NCBI GenBank assembly: GCA_045576855.1
Contig: JAZNHG010000016.1
Span: 1-45,772 of the forward strand
Direction: 5' to 3'
DNA from: Colimorpha sp045576855
GTDB taxonomy: Bacteria > Bacteroidota > Bacteroidia > Bacteroidales > P3
Length of the DNA: 45,772 nucleotides
The notes under the pieces were generated by a model. The model saw only the letters and a list, made by a program, of their open reading frames with translations, was not told the origin of the DNA and did not search any database. Positions 14,804-23,880 of this stretch are shown piece after piece (positions within the stretch are counted from its first letter, which is position 1; every line of letters starts with the position of its first letter). Position numbers and translations under genes: made by a program.

Positions 14804-16770
14804 CCCAGCGTGTCGGCTATCTTGTCCACATTCATGCTGCGGGCCGAGGCATCGAAAATATCCTTGTAAAGGCCGCCCTGCCGGTAGACCTCCTGCGGCG
14901 TGCCGTGCTGCACGGCATGGCCTGTGTCGAGCACATAGAGATAGTCGCTGTCGATGATCTGGCCTATGTTGTGGCTGATGACTATCACCGTGCGCCCCTG
15001 CTTGATGGCGTCGATGCTGTTCTTGATTTGCTCGGCGGCAATGGCGTCGAGGCTGGCCGTGGGCTCGTCGAGGAAGATGATGGGCGGGTCCTTCAAGAAC
15101 ATGCGGGCTATGGCTATGCGCTGCTGCTGGCCGCCGCTGAGCTGCGTGGCGTTGCTTTCGAAGCCGTCCGGCAGGGCCATCACCTGGTCGTAGATATATG
15201 CCTTGCGAGCCGCCTCCACCACCTCGTCGTGTGTGGCGTCGGGACGTCCGTAGCGGATATTCTCTTCTATGGTACCGCTGAAGATGTGGTTCTTCTGCAG
15301 CACCAGTCCAATGTTGTCGCGCAGCACCTGGGTGTCCCACTCTGCCAGGGGCACGCCGTCCAGCGTGATGCTGCCGCTGTCGGGGGCGTAGAACTTGTCC
15401 AGCAGGTTCACTATAGTGCTCTTGCCGGCGCCGCTGAGGCCCACCAGGGCCGTGGTGCGGCCGGGCTCGATGGTCATCGTCAGGTCGCGCAGGGCATGGG
15501 TGCCGCTGGGGTAGGTGAACTCCACATGCTTCAGCTCGAACCGCCCCTGCACCTGGTACGCAGGCTGCCAGCCTGCGGTCTGGTCGTTCTGGTACGCAGG
15601 CTGCCAGCCTGCGGGCTGGTCGTTCTGGTACGTCGGCTTCCTGCCTGCGGTCTGGTCGTTCTGGTACGTCGGCTTCCAGCCTGCGGTCTGTCGCAGGCTG
15701 GCAGCCTGCGTACCATTGTAGCTTCCGCTCTCCTCCACCTCGCCATCGGCATCGAGCAGACCGAAGAAGCCCTCGGCGTAGACCAGCGCGTCGTTGAGGT
15801 CGTCGTAGATGCGGTGCAGCTGGCGGATAGGGGCGCTGACGTTGGCAAAGAGCATCACATGGTACATAATCTTTCCGATGCTCATGCCGGGGTAGTCGAT
15901 GAGCACCAGGTAGGCCGTCAGGATAATGATAAGCACAGTGCCTATCTGCTCCACGAAGGTCTTCAGTCCCTCGTAGAGGAACGAGATGCGGCGCGTCTGC
16001 ATCTGCTGGTCGGTGCTTTGCTCCTGCAGCGCGGCCTGCTTGTCGGCCTCCACGCGCTCGCGGTTGAACGACTTGATGACGCCCATGCTCTCGATGATGT
16101 TCAGTATGCCGTGACTGAGCTGCTGGTGGGTGCCGAAGACGCGGTGGCGCCAGCCCTTCATGCGGCGGCCCTGCACGGCGGTAATCCAGAAGTAGACCGG
16201 GATGATGGCCGTGGCCACGAGGCCCACATACACGTTGGCGGCGTACATCAGCACCAAGGCCAGCACCGCGCTGGTGAAGAGGGGCAGGATGTCGATGAAG
16301 AAGTTCTTCACCGTGTTGCTGAGGCTCATGATGCCGCGGTCGATGCGGGTCTGCAGTTTGCCGGGTTCGTTGCCCTCCTGGCTGAAGAAGGCCATGCGGA
16401 AGGTCAGTATGCGGTCCACTACGCGCAGCGAGAGGTCGCGGCTGACGTTGATGCGAATCTTCTCGCCGAAGATGCGCTGTCCGAAGGTGACCAGCGCCGC
16501 CAGCACCTCTTTGCCCAGCAGCACGGCGCTGATGACGATGAGTATGCGCGCCGCCTCGGCCCATTGGAAGCCCCCGTCGAGGTGCAGCAGAGCGTTGATG
16601 CGGTCTACCGCACGGTCCAGCACCACGGCGTTCACCTGCGCCATCAGCGAGCCGAGGAAGGTCAGAGTCAGCGTGGCCACAAGGAGCCAGCGGTAGGGCG
16701 TCACGAAGGGGAGTAGCCGCCGCAGCAGGCCCCCGATGCCCATCTTGGTGGTATTATTGTTGTTCTCCAT
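14800..16770 (-). CDS. ABC exporter, fused membrane and ATPase domains
   Basis: The 656-residue half-transporter has a six-helix type IV (ABC-B-like) membrane domain (about 15-310) and an ATPase domain (about 410-640) with GLSGAGKSTIV (Walker A), LSGGQQQR (signature) and IIFLDEPTASLD (Walker B). It probably acts as a homodimer exporting a lipid, drug or peptide; the substrate is unknown. The start at 16770 (MENNNNTTK) is used because a minus-strand -7 box at 16781-16788 lies inside any longer frame. The linker between the domains holds four copies of a 12-residue unit (QNDQTAGWQPAY-like), encoded by four 36-bp DNA repeats containing the intergenic palindrome (15555-15714). Its stop overlaps that of the convergent DAHP synthase gene. 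Confidence 0.9.
   Translation of the reverse strand: MENNNNTTKMGIGGLLRRLLPFVTPYRWLLVATLTLTFLGSLMAQVNAVVLDRAVDRINALLHLDGGFQWAEAARILIVISAVLLGKEVLAALVTFGQRIFGEKIRINVSRDLSLRVVDRILTFRMAFFSQEGNEPGKLQTRIDRGIMSLSNTVKNFFIDILPLFTSAVLALVLMYAANVYVGLVATAIIPVYFWITAVQGRRMKGWRHRVFGTHQQLSHGILNIIESMGVIKSFNRERVEADKQAALQEQSTDQQMQTRRISFLYEGLKTFVEQIGTVLIIILTAYLVLIDYPGMSIGKIMYHVMLFANVSAPIRQLHRIYDDLNDALVYAEGFFGLLDADGEVEESGSYNGTQAASLRQTAGWKPTYQNDQTAGRKPTYQNDQPAGWQPAYQNDQTAGWQPAYQVQGRFELKHVEFTYPSGTHALRDLTMTIEPGRTTALVGLSGAGKSTIVNLLDKFYAPDSGSITLDGVPLAEWDTQVLRDNIGLVLQKNHIFSGTIEENIRYGRPDATHDEVVEAARKAYIYDQVMALPDGFESNATQLSGGQQQRIAIARMFLKDPPIIFLDEPTASLDAIAAEQIKNSIDAIKQGRTVIVISHNIGQIIDSDYLYVLDTGHAVQHGTPQEVYRQGGLYKDIFDASARSMNVDKIADTLG
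15555..15714. repeat. Palindromic element array inserted in frame in the ABC exporter gene
   Basis: Four direct 36-bp units start at 15555, 15591, 15627 and 15663, each opening with GGTACG and holding an imperfect palindrome of the type GCAGGCTGCCAGCCTGC followed by TCTGGTCGTTCT. An inverted palindrome copy ends at 15714 in CGTACC. The core matches the intergenic palindromes at 13251, 23881 and 35867. Confidence 0.85.
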
Positions 16771-16780
16771 ATTGCGGCTG

Positions 16781-16828
16781 CAAAAGTACACATTTTTTAT
16801 GACATGTGGGATTTATTTCGTACTTTTG
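16781..16828. promoter_or_regulatory. Divergent promoter pair
   Basis: TACTTTTG occurs once on each strand: minus at 16788-16781 for the ABC gene, plus at 16821-16828 for the BNR/papain-like gene. Both fit the -7 consensus TAnnTTTG, but neither has a clear TTTG at -33. Confidence 0.45.
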
Positions 16829-16856
16829 CACCCACAATGTGTAATGCTACATCAAA

Positions 16857-19232
16857 ATGAAAAGACCCTTCCTATTGGCATTAGCCCTCCTTCTGCTGGC
16901 CACCGTCGCCCAGGCCCAGCAGCGCGACCGGCGCGTGGATCTGACCATTGAATGCGGACGCAGCGCCTCGGTGGCACCCGACGGTTCGATTTGGATCTGC
17001 ACCATGTGCGGCGAAGTCTACAAGGCCGACGGCATCGGCGCCTCATGGCGCACGCTGATGAAGAAGAAAGACGTCTGGAGCCACATCCATCTGGAATGCG
17101 TGGTGCCCTTCGACCGCAACACCGCTGTGACGATGGGCTTCAAGGAGTACCTGCTGCGCACCTCGACGGGCGACACTGTATGGGAGCGCATCCCCTACAA
17201 GAGCTTGAAGGGGCAAGAGTGGTTCCACCCCGGATGGCGCGGAGCGGACGGACGGATGTGGGCAGGCTCGCAGGACGGCCTGCTGCTCTTCAGCACCGAC
17301 AGCGGACGCACCTTCTCCGCCCTGCGCGATACCGCCTTCGAACGCAAGCAGGGCATCGACGACATCTACATGCTCAGCGCCGACAGCGGATGGATTGCAG
17401 GACACGGCAACCGCATCTATTCCACCACCGACAACTGGCGCACCGTGCGTCGCTGGGCCACGCCGCTGGACCAGAAACTCTACACCGTCACCGACCCGCA
17501 CGACCAGTACTGGGTGAACCGCGTGCGGACGTGGAACGCGACCGATAGGGAGCGAACCAATACTTTCCGGCAAAACTACCTGCTGGTGCATGAGGCCTAC
17601 TGGAGCTTCATCACCCCCCTGGGCGACACCCTACATTGGCAGCGCACCCCCTTCAACCTGCAGGACGACTTCGAAGTGGATACTGCCACAGGGTGCCTCT
17701 GGGCACGCGACAGCGTGGGGCACATGGTGGTGTTCTTCAGCCCTCAACGGTGGAAGACCTTCGATCTGCAAGCCATGCAGATTGCAGGCATCCACCAAGG
17801 GCGCGCCTACTGCCTGACGGCGTGGGGCATCGTGGCCATCGATACCGCCGGACGCATGGACACCTGCGGCTTCTACACCGAGGAACGGACGCTGGAGGAG
17901 GCATTCGCCGAAAGGGAAAAGGAGTATGAGGCCTATGGATACACACCACATCGCGGTTTCACCCACAGCGGACACCAATGGCGATACGACTACAACAGCG
18001 TCTACCTGAAGGACGAGAAGGGCTGGTACCGCGTGGCCAAGCCCCTTGGCGTCTGGGAGATGCACCCCGACCCCGACCGCGAGGACCGCGTCGTCATCCT
18101 GCACGGCGACGATAAGAACTACAGCGTCGACACCGCAGGCCGCATCGAACCCTACACCTACCGCCAGCCGCTGGCCCGCTTCATCGAGAGCGGCCTGCAG
18201 AGCGTGGAGATACAGACCTACGTGGGCGGCTGTTTCCATTTCAACGAGCAACGCATCACCTACACCCGCAACGGCGACCGCCTGCGCGAGACAGAGAACA
18301 CCGTGGACAGTAACCGATGGATCCAGCGCCACTTCCCCGCCGACACGCTGGAGCGTGCCCTGCGGCGCCTGAGCGAGGTCTACAGCATCTTCCCCACCCC
18401 ATCGGACTTCGGCCTGCAGGAGGGCGATGTGGACCTGCACAAAGCATTAGTACATAACGATGGCTGCACCAGCTACAGCGGCTACCGCATCATCTTCACC
18501 AACCGACAGGGCGACACCCTGCGGGTCGACGGCAACAGCGACGCCGACTGCGGCAAGTACTTCCCTTGGATGCTGCCCATGAAAGTCGCTGGCGGAGGCG
18601 AGAGCTTCGTCACCTACCAGCCCACGCTGTGGCAAGCACTACGGCCCATGATGCCGGAGGACATGATGCACCGCCGCTTCCTGAACAACAACAGCCTCTT
18701 CGACCTGCGGCCGGGCGACCTGCTTTTCTTCCGCGACACCACGGGCATGGGCAGCGCCGTGCGCGAGAGCACGGGCGAGTACACCCACGTGGCGCTGGTG
18801 GAGAGCGTGGACGACACGGTGTGGATCATCGACGCCACGCAGCGCTTCGGCGTCAGCCGCCGCCCGCTCACAATAAAATACGGCAGCAGTGACTTCCCCA
18901 ATGTCTACCGCTTCGAGTCCGGCTGCTTCTCCATCGACTCTGTCCTTGCCCGCGCCCGCTCGTTCATCGGCCAACCCTACGACAATGCCTTCCTGCCCGA
19001 CAACGGCGCCCTCTACTGCTCGGAACTGGTCTACGAAGTCTTCCTCAACGACTGCAGCGACAAAGGCAAGCACCTCATAGAGGCCAAGCCCATGAACTGG
19101 CGCGACAAGAACGGCCGTCTGCCGCAGTACTGGCAGGAGCATTTCAAGAAACTCGGCATGCCGGTGCCGGAAGGCGTCCCCGGCACCAACCCCACCGACC
19201 TCAGCCGTTCGCCACAACTGAAGAAACAGTAG
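16857..19232 (+). CDS. Exported BNR-propeller protein with permuted papain-like (YiiX-type) domain
   Basis: The 791-residue protein has a signal peptide (MKRPFLLALALLLLATVAQA). The N-terminal half has Asp-box-like repeats (STDSGRTF, STTDNWRTV) of a BNR/photosystem-stability-like beta-propeller. The C-terminal about 180 residues form a permuted papain-fold (YiiX/YebB, NlpC/P60-related) domain opening LRPGDLLFF, with H644 in YTHVALVE and C721 in ALYCSELVYE as the likely catalytic pair. This domain family acts as amidases or thioesterases on lipids or peptides; here the target, perhaps cell wall or lipid, is unknown. No T9SS tail is seen. It stands alone between divergent and same-strand promoterless gaps. 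Confidence 0.75.
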   Translation: MKRPFLLALALLLLATVAQAQQRDRRVDLTIECGRSASVAPDGSIWICTMCGEVYKADGIGASWRTLMKKKDVWSHIHLECVVPFDRNTAVTMGFKEYLLRTSTGDTVWERIPYKSLKGQEWFHPGWRGADGRMWAGSQDGLLLFSTDSGRTFSALRDTAFERKQGIDDIYMLSADSGWIAGHGNRIYSTTDNWRTVRRWATPLDQKLYTVTDPHDQYWVNRVRTWNATDRERTNTFRQNYLLVHEAYWSFITPLGDTLHWQRTPFNLQDDFEVDTATGCLWARDSVGHMVVFFSPQRWKTFDLQAMQIAGIHQGRAYCLTAWGIVAIDTAGRMDTCGFYTEERTLEEAFAEREKEYEAYGYTPHRGFTHSGHQWRYDYNSVYLKDEKGWYRVAKPLGVWEMHPDPDREDRVVILHGDDKNYSVDTAGRIEPYTYRQPLARFIESGLQSVEIQTYVGGCFHFNEQRITYTRNGDRLRETENTVDSNRWIQRHFPADTLERALRRLSEVYSIFPTPSDFGLQEGDVDLHKALVHNDGCTSYSGYRIIFTNRQGDTLRVDGNSDADCGKYFPWMLPMKVAGGGESFVTYQPTLWQALRPMMPEDMMHRRFLNNNSLFDLRPGDLLFFRDTTGMGSAVRESTGEYTHVALVESVDDTVWIIDATQRFGVSRRPLTIKYGSSDFPNVYRFESGCFSIDSVLARARSFIGQPYDNAFLPDNGALYCSELVYEVFLNDCSDKGKHLIEAKPMNWRDKNGRLPQYWQEHFKKLGMPVPEGVPGTNPTDLSRSPQLKKQ

Positions 19233-19312
19233 CCTCACAAATTCTGCGACTCCAACAATAAAAGCAAACCACAGGCGTTATACCGTCGGAAGAATATAAG
19301 GAACTAACAACT

Positions 19313-20074
19313 ATGGACCTCACCGTCTGGATTGGAATACTCTTGCCCCTGGCGGGAACCATGCTGGGGGCCGCATTCGTGTTTTTCATGCGCCGCGATA
19401 TACCCGACCGGCTCCAGAAGACGCTGTTGGGCTTCGCCAGCGGGGTGATGGTCGCCGCCTCGGTATGGTCGCTGCTAATTCCCAGCATTGAGATGGCCGG
19501 AGAGAAAATCCTCCCCGCCGCCGTGGGTTTCATGGCCGGCATAGCATTCCTGCTACTCATCGACGAACTGACGCCCCACCTGCACCTCGGTGCCCAGCGG
19601 GCCGAAGGTCCCCGCAGCCGCCTGTCGCGCACCGCCATGCTGGCACTGGCCGTCACCATACACAACCTGCCCGAAGGCATGGCCGTGGGTGTGGTGTTCG
19701 CAGGCGAAGAGCATGGACTCACACTCAGCGCCGCACTGGCCGTCAGCATCGGCATAGCCTTGCAGAACATCCCCGAGGGGGCCATCATCTCCATGCCCAT
19801 GCATGCCGAGGGCAATTCGCGCTGGCGCTCGTTTCTCATCGGCAGCCTGAGCGGTGTGGTGGAACCCATCGGCTCGCTGGCCATACTGCTGCTGGCCTCG
19901 CTGCTGGGAGTGGCACTACCCTACCTGCTGGCCTTTGCCGCCGGAGCCATGATGTATGTAGTGGTGGAAGAACTTATCCCCGAGACCGCACAGGGGCGCC
20001 ACACCAACCTCTCCACCATCGGGTTTGCCGTGGGATTCGTGCTGATGATGGCTATGGATGTATTGCTCGGCTGA
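19313..20074 (+). CDS. ZIP-family (GufA-type) divalent metal transporter
   Basis: The 253-residue membrane protein has about eight helices and the paired ZIP metal motifs HNLPEG (H117-G122) and QNIPEG (Q151-G156); the Gln form of the second motif is typical of the GufA/ZIP11 branch. It probably imports zinc or a related divalent cation across the inner membrane. Its downstream neighbour, 35 bases away, is a His-rich COG0523 metal-chaperone GTPase, supporting a zinc role. I see no clear promoter or Zur-type operator in the 80-base gap upstream. Confidence 0.88.
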   Translation: MDLTVWIGILLPLAGTMLGAAFVFFMRRDIPDRLQKTLLGFASGVMVAASVWSLLIPSIEMAGEKILPAAVGFMAGIAFLLLIDELTPHLHLGAQRAEGPRSRLSRTAMLALAVTIHNLPEGMAVGVVFAGEEHGLTLSAALAVSIGIALQNIPEGAIISMPMHAEGNSRWRSFLIGSLSGVVEPIGSLAILLLASLLGVALPYLLAFAAGAMMYVVVEELIPETAQGRHTNLSTIGFAVGFVLMMAMDVLLG

Positions 20075-20109
20075 AAGTAACATTGAAACAATAAATCACT
20101 CCCCAAAAT

Positions 20110-21321
20110 ATGAATACCATTCCTGTACTATTACTCACCGGATACCTTGGCAGCGGCAAGACCACCCTGCTGAACCGCATCCTCACCAACCGTCGCGGCA
20201 TCCGCTTTGCCGTCATCGTCAACGACCTCGGCGAGGTGAATATCGACGCCGACCTGATAGAGAAAGGTGGCATCGTCGGACAAAAGGACGACAACCTGGT
20301 GGCCCTCCAGAACGGATGTATATGCTGCACGCTGAAAATGGACCTCGTCGAGCAGCTGCGCGACATCACGTCGCAGAAGCGCTTCGACTACATCGTCATC
20401 GAAGCCAGCGGCATCTGCGAACCCGCCCCCATCGCACAGACCATCTGCTCCATACCGACGATGGGACCGAAATATATCAAAGACGGCGTGCCTGTGGTGG
20501 ACAGCATCGTCACCGTGGTCGACGCCCTGCGCATGAAGGACGAATTCGGCAGCGGCAAGAACCTGCTGAAACCCGGTCTCGCCGAAGACGACATTGAGAA
20601 CCTCGTCATACAGCAGATAGAGTTCTGCAATATCATCCTGCTCAACAAAGCCTCCGAAGTCAGTCCCGACGAGCTGGCCCGCATCCGCGAGATTATCCGT
20701 GCCATCCAGCCCCAAGCCGAAATCATCCCCTGCGACTACTGCGATATCGACTTCGACAAGATACTGCATACCGGCATGTTCGACTTCGACCGTGTAGCGA
20801 CATCTGCCACCTGGATTAACGAGATAGAAGGCCACCATGATGATGACGACGAGGAAGAAGAGGAGCATGAACATCACCACCATGAGCATCATCATGACCA
20901 CGAGCACCACCATCATCATCACCACGACGAGGGCGAAGCCGAAGAATACGGTATCAGCACCTTCGTCTACTACCGCCGCGAGCCGATGAACATCAGCCGC
21001 TTCGACGAGTTCGTGGCCCGCCACTGGCCAGCCGGCATCATTCGGGCCAAAGGCATCTGCTGGTTCCTGTCCGAACCCGACACCTGCTACCTCTTCGAGC
21101 AGGCCGGCAAGCAGGTCTCCCTGCGCGATACGGGCCAATGGTATGCCACCATGCCCGACGACGAGTTGCTCGACTTCATGCGCCGCAACCCCGACCTGCA
21201 ACGTGACTGGGACGACACCTACGGCGACCGCATGCAGAAACTCGTCTTCATCGGACAACACCTAGACCGCGCAGCCATCACCGCAGCCCTCGACGAATGC
21301 CTTTGCAAGAGTAGTTGGTAG
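20110..21321 (+). CDS. COG0523 (CobW/ZNG-like) GTPase with His-rich loop
   Basis: The 403-residue protein has Walker A GYLGSGKTTLL (residues 11-21), the CxCC metal motif C70-I-C72-C73, and a CobW C-terminal domain starting near 282 (ISTFVYYRREPMN). Residues about 242-279 are a loop of some twenty His with Asp and Glu, suited to binding Zn or Ni. COG0523 GTPases deliver metals to client enzymes, and several are induced by zinc starvation. Pairing with the ZIP transporter suggests a two-gene zinc uptake and delivery unit. CobW proper is unlikely because no cobalamin genes are near. The client is unknown. Confidence 0.9.
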   Translation: MNTIPVLLLTGYLGSGKTTLLNRILTNRRGIRFAVIVNDLGEVNIDADLIEKGGIVGQKDDNLVALQNGCICCTLKMDLVEQLRDITSQKRFDYIVIEASGICEPAPIAQTICSIPTMGPKYIKDGVPVVDSIVTVVDALRMKDEFGSGKNLLKPGLAEDDIENLVIQQIEFCNIILLNKASEVSPDELARIREIIRAIQPQAEIIPCDYCDIDFDKILHTGMFDFDRVATSATWINEIEGHHDDDDEEEEEHEHHHHEHHHDHEHHHHHHHDEGEAEEYGISTFVYYRREPMNISRFDEFVARHWPAGIIRAKGICWFLSEPDTCYLFEQAGKQVSLRDTGQWYATMPDDELLDFMRRNPDLQRDWDDTYGDRMQKLVFIGQHLDRAAITAALDECLCKSSW

Positions 21322-21383
21322 TTGGCAGTTGATAGTATTTAGCGTATCTAACTGCTCACTGAACACTAAACACTGCTCACACC
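21322..21383. repeat. Short heptamer remnants between convergent genes
   Basis: AGTTGGC, AGTTGAT and, further right, AACACTAAACACTG show the same 7-bp-period words as the larger arrays. The sequence fills the gap between the COG0523 and deaminase stops. Confidence 0.5.
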
Positions 21384-22418
21384 TCACTGATTCTCGTACT
21401 GCTGCACCTCGTCGTGGAAGAATTCTAGCTGCACGCCCGCCTGGCGGAAGAGTTCTTCGCTCTCGGCACCGGCATGGTATTTCCTTTCACACACCACACG
21501 TTTGATGCCGCAGTTGATGATTAGCATGGCGCAGGTGCGGCAGGGAGTCATGCGGCAGTAGAGCGTGGCACCGTCCAGGGCGATACCACGGCGGGCAGCC
21601 TGGCAGATAGCGTTCTGCTCGGCATGCACAGTGCGCACACAATGCGTGGAGATATGGCCGTCGGCGTCGATGGTCTGGCGGAAGAGGTGACCCACCTCGT
21701 CGCAGTGCGGCAGACCGCTGGGCGAGCCTACATAACCAGTCACCAACAGCTGACGGTCCTTGACAATGACACAGCCCGAACGGCCGCGGTCGCAGGTGGC
21801 GCGCTTGCTGGCGGTATTGGCCAGCTCCATGAAGTACTCGTCCCATGAGGGCCGGCGGTAGGTGATCTTGCCCAACACCTCCTCCACCTGGGCGTTGAGC
21901 TGCTCGATGGTGCCGCCATTGTCGAAGCGGAAGTCGGCCTGCTCGATACAATACTTGAGATTCTGCTTGTTAGGGTCGTCGTTGTCCATTTCGCGCTGCT
22001 CATTGCTGAGGAAGGTGGCATAGTCGATGTGGTCGGTCTCCGAACCACGCAGCACGGCACGCTCATAGCGCACCCGCGGGTCGGCATCGACGGCGAAGAG
22101 GTAGAAATTGGGCTTGCCACGCAGGGCATCCACCTCGCCGGGCGTGCGGACGCTCTCGATGATGCAGTTGCAGCCCGAGGCCGACGCCTGGCGGTAAAGC
22201 TGCTCCACAATCCACGACGGAGTGTGCTGCGCCCGCAAGTCGTTGCCCACAAGGGTCATCGTGTCGCGGTTCACCTCCAGCCCGCGCCGTTTTATTTCCT
22301 CCGTGAGGAAGGCACGCACGCTGTAGTGCACAAAGCCGCGGTTCTTGACCAGATAGTCTACAATGGTGCCTTTGCCGGCCCCGAGCGTTCCCGTAATCCC
22401 GATTGTAATCATTGTCAT
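21384..22418 (-). CDS. P-loop kinase-like / dCMP deaminase fusion
   Basis: The 344-residue protein joins an N-terminal nucleotide/dephospho-CoA kinase-like P-loop domain (GITGTLGAGKGTIVDYL, residues 7-23) to a C-terminal zinc-dependent cytidine/deoxycytidylate deaminase domain with HAE (H265-E267) and PCRTC (C293, C296). The simplest role is dCMP to dUMP conversion for thymidylate synthesis. A similar P-loop plus deaminase order occurs in yeast Dcd1 and in the antiphage protein AvcD, but AvcD is longer and has an RNA partner, and none is seen here. It stands alone, convergent with the COG0523 gene and divergent from cls. A defence role is speculative. Confidence 0.8.
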   Translation of the reverse strand: MTMITIGITGTLGAGKGTIVDYLVKNRGFVHYSVRAFLTEEIKRRGLEVNRDTMTLVGNDLRAQHTPSWIVEQLYRQASASGCNCIIESVRTPGEVDALRGKPNFYLFAVDADPRVRYERAVLRGSETDHIDYATFLSNEQREMDNDDPNKQNLKYCIEQADFRFDNGGTIEQLNAQVEEVLGKITYRRPSWDEYFMELANTASKRATCDRGRSGCVIVKDRQLLVTGYVGSPSGLPHCDEVGHLFRQTIDADGHISTHCVRTVHAEQNAICQAARRGIALDGATLYCRMTPCRTCAMLIINCGIKRVVCERKYHAGAESEELFRQAGVQLEFFHDEVQQYENQ

Positions 22419-22533
22419 TCAGTTTTATGGCATAACGGACGGGATATGATTATATTGTGCATATGCCTTTTTTTTCACCCAAAGGGGCCGGCACACACAA
22501 TAATTATATACACTTTTGCGTTTATGCCGACGG

Positions 22534-23772
22534 ATGAAAAGTGTACTCATTATAGTCACCTACCTATTGCTATTCCTGATTGGTGGCATCATCTGGCTCA
22601 CCGGCAGAATACGCATCTCGCCGCTGCTCTCGCCCGACGAGGAGCAGCAATTGGACGCATGCCTGCCCACCCTTGTGGAGGAGGGCAACCACATCACCAC
22701 CTATACCAGTCTTGAAGCCATGTTTGACACACTGCTGGACGATATCGGCAGCGCACGTCACCATGCACACCTGCAGTTCTTCAAGTTTGAGGACGACGCC
22801 ACTGCCCACCGCATCGGCGATGCACTGGCCGCACGAGCGGCAGCCGGCGTCGAGGCGCGACTGCTCTACGACGACTTCGCGTGCATCCCCTGGCGTCCCT
22901 ACTACCGCCAGCTGGAGCAGCGCGGCGTGCAGACCGCCGGCTTCGGCCGCATACACTGGCCGCACGTGCAGAAGGCCGACTACTACCGCAACCACCGCAA
23001 ACTGGTGGTCATCGACGGGCGCGTGGCCTACCTGGGGGGCGTCAATATCGCCGACCGCTACCTGCACGGTCTGCCGTGGGGCTGCTGGCGCGACACCGTG
23101 GTGCGCATCGAAGGGCCGGCCGCACTGGCCGTGCAACGGATATTCCTGGCCGACTGGCACTATGCCAGCGGCGATTTGCTGGCCTCGCCCGCCTACTTCC
23201 CCCAGGTGGCACCCGCAGGCAACATGCACGTGCGGCTGCTCACCTCCGGCCCCATCGGGCCGGGGCCCGAGATTCTGCACTACACGGTCGACCTGCTGGA
23301 CAGCGCCGAGCGCTATGTATGGTTCGAGTCACCCTACTTCATACCGCCCGACGAACTGCGGCTAGCCCTCGGCCGCGCCGCCCGCCGGGGCGTCGACGTG
23401 CGCGTGCTGCTGCCCCCGCGCGGCGACAACGGCGAGACCACGCAGTGGGCCTCCCGCAGCTACTTCGCCGAAGCGATGAAGGCCGGTGTGCACCTGTCCA
23501 TCTATCAGCCCGGATTTCTGCACTCCAAAATCATCGTCAGCGACGACCACATAGGCGTGGTAGGCTCGTGCAACATCGACCCGCGCAGCTACCTGCTCTG
23601 CCAGGAGGTGGCCGCCGTGGTGGACGATGCCGCCTTCGCCACCTCGCTACGCGACATCTATCTGGCCGACGAAGCCCAGGCCCTGCCCGTCGACCCCGAC
23701 ACCTGGAGCCAGCGCCCATGCAGCCACAGAATCAAAGAATCAGTATCACGCCTATTGGCATCACAACTATGA
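22534..23772 (+). CDS. cls: Cardiolipin synthase, phospholipase D family
   Basis: The 412-residue protein has an N-terminal membrane helix (residues 3-23) and two HKD motifs: H154-K156-D161 in NHRKLVVIDG and H330-K332-D337 in LHSKIIVSDD. It forms cardiolipin from phosphatidylglycerol at the inner membrane. The start at MKSVLIIV is preferred; an in-frame ATG at 22516 adds six residues (MRLCRR) and lies next to the possible -7 box CACTTTTG (22511-22518). Its stop is immediately followed by a repeat block, after which comes a CDP-alcohol phosphatidyltransferase, so phospholipid genes are neighbours. Confidence 0.88.
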   Translation: MKSVLIIVTYLLLFLIGGIIWLTGRIRISPLLSPDEEQQLDACLPTLVEEGNHITTYTSLEAMFDTLLDDIGSARHHAHLQFFKFEDDATAHRIGDALAARAAAGVEARLLYDDFACIPWRPYYRQLEQRGVQTAGFGRIHWPHVQKADYYRNHRKLVVIDGRVAYLGGVNIADRYLHGLPWGCWRDTVVRIEGPAALAVQRIFLADWHYASGDLLASPAYFPQVAPAGNMHVRLLTSGPIGPGPEILHYTVDLLDSAERYVWFESPYFIPPDELRLALGRAARRGVDVRVLLPPRGDNGETTQWASRSYFAEAMKAGVHLSIYQPGFLHSKIIVSDDHIGVVGSCNIDPRSYLLCQEVAAVVDDAAFATSLRDIYLADEAQALPVDPDTWSQRPCSHRIKESVSRLLASQL

Positions 23773-23773
23773 G

Positions 23774-23866
23774 CGGAGAACGGAGAGTGGAGAACGGAGA
23801 ACGGAGAGTGGAGAGTGGAGAGTGGAGAGCGGAGAGCGGAGAGTGGAGAGTGGAGAGCGGAGAACG
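23774..23866 (+). repeat. GGAGAGY heptamer array
   Basis: About thirteen tandem heptamers with T or C at position seven and several GGAGAAC variants begin within 2 bases of the cls stop. Confidence 0.85.
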
Positions 23867-23880
23867 GGCAGCCGCCTATT

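Noticed and set aside
13718..16564. 948-codon minus-strand frame across the DAHP synthase and ABC genes
   Set aside because: It is an out-of-frame shadow caused by GC-rich codon bias; translation is Arg/His/Gln/Gly-rich without any domain, while both real genes have clear motifs.
20110..21321. Cobalamin synthesis protein CobW
   Set aside because: The COG0523 family is broad; the His loop and the ZIP neighbour favour zinc, and there are no cobalamin genes nearby.
21384..22418. AvcD antiphage deaminase with AvcI RNA
   Set aside because: Domain order is similar, but the protein is much shorter, stands alone, and no structured RNA partner was seen upstream.
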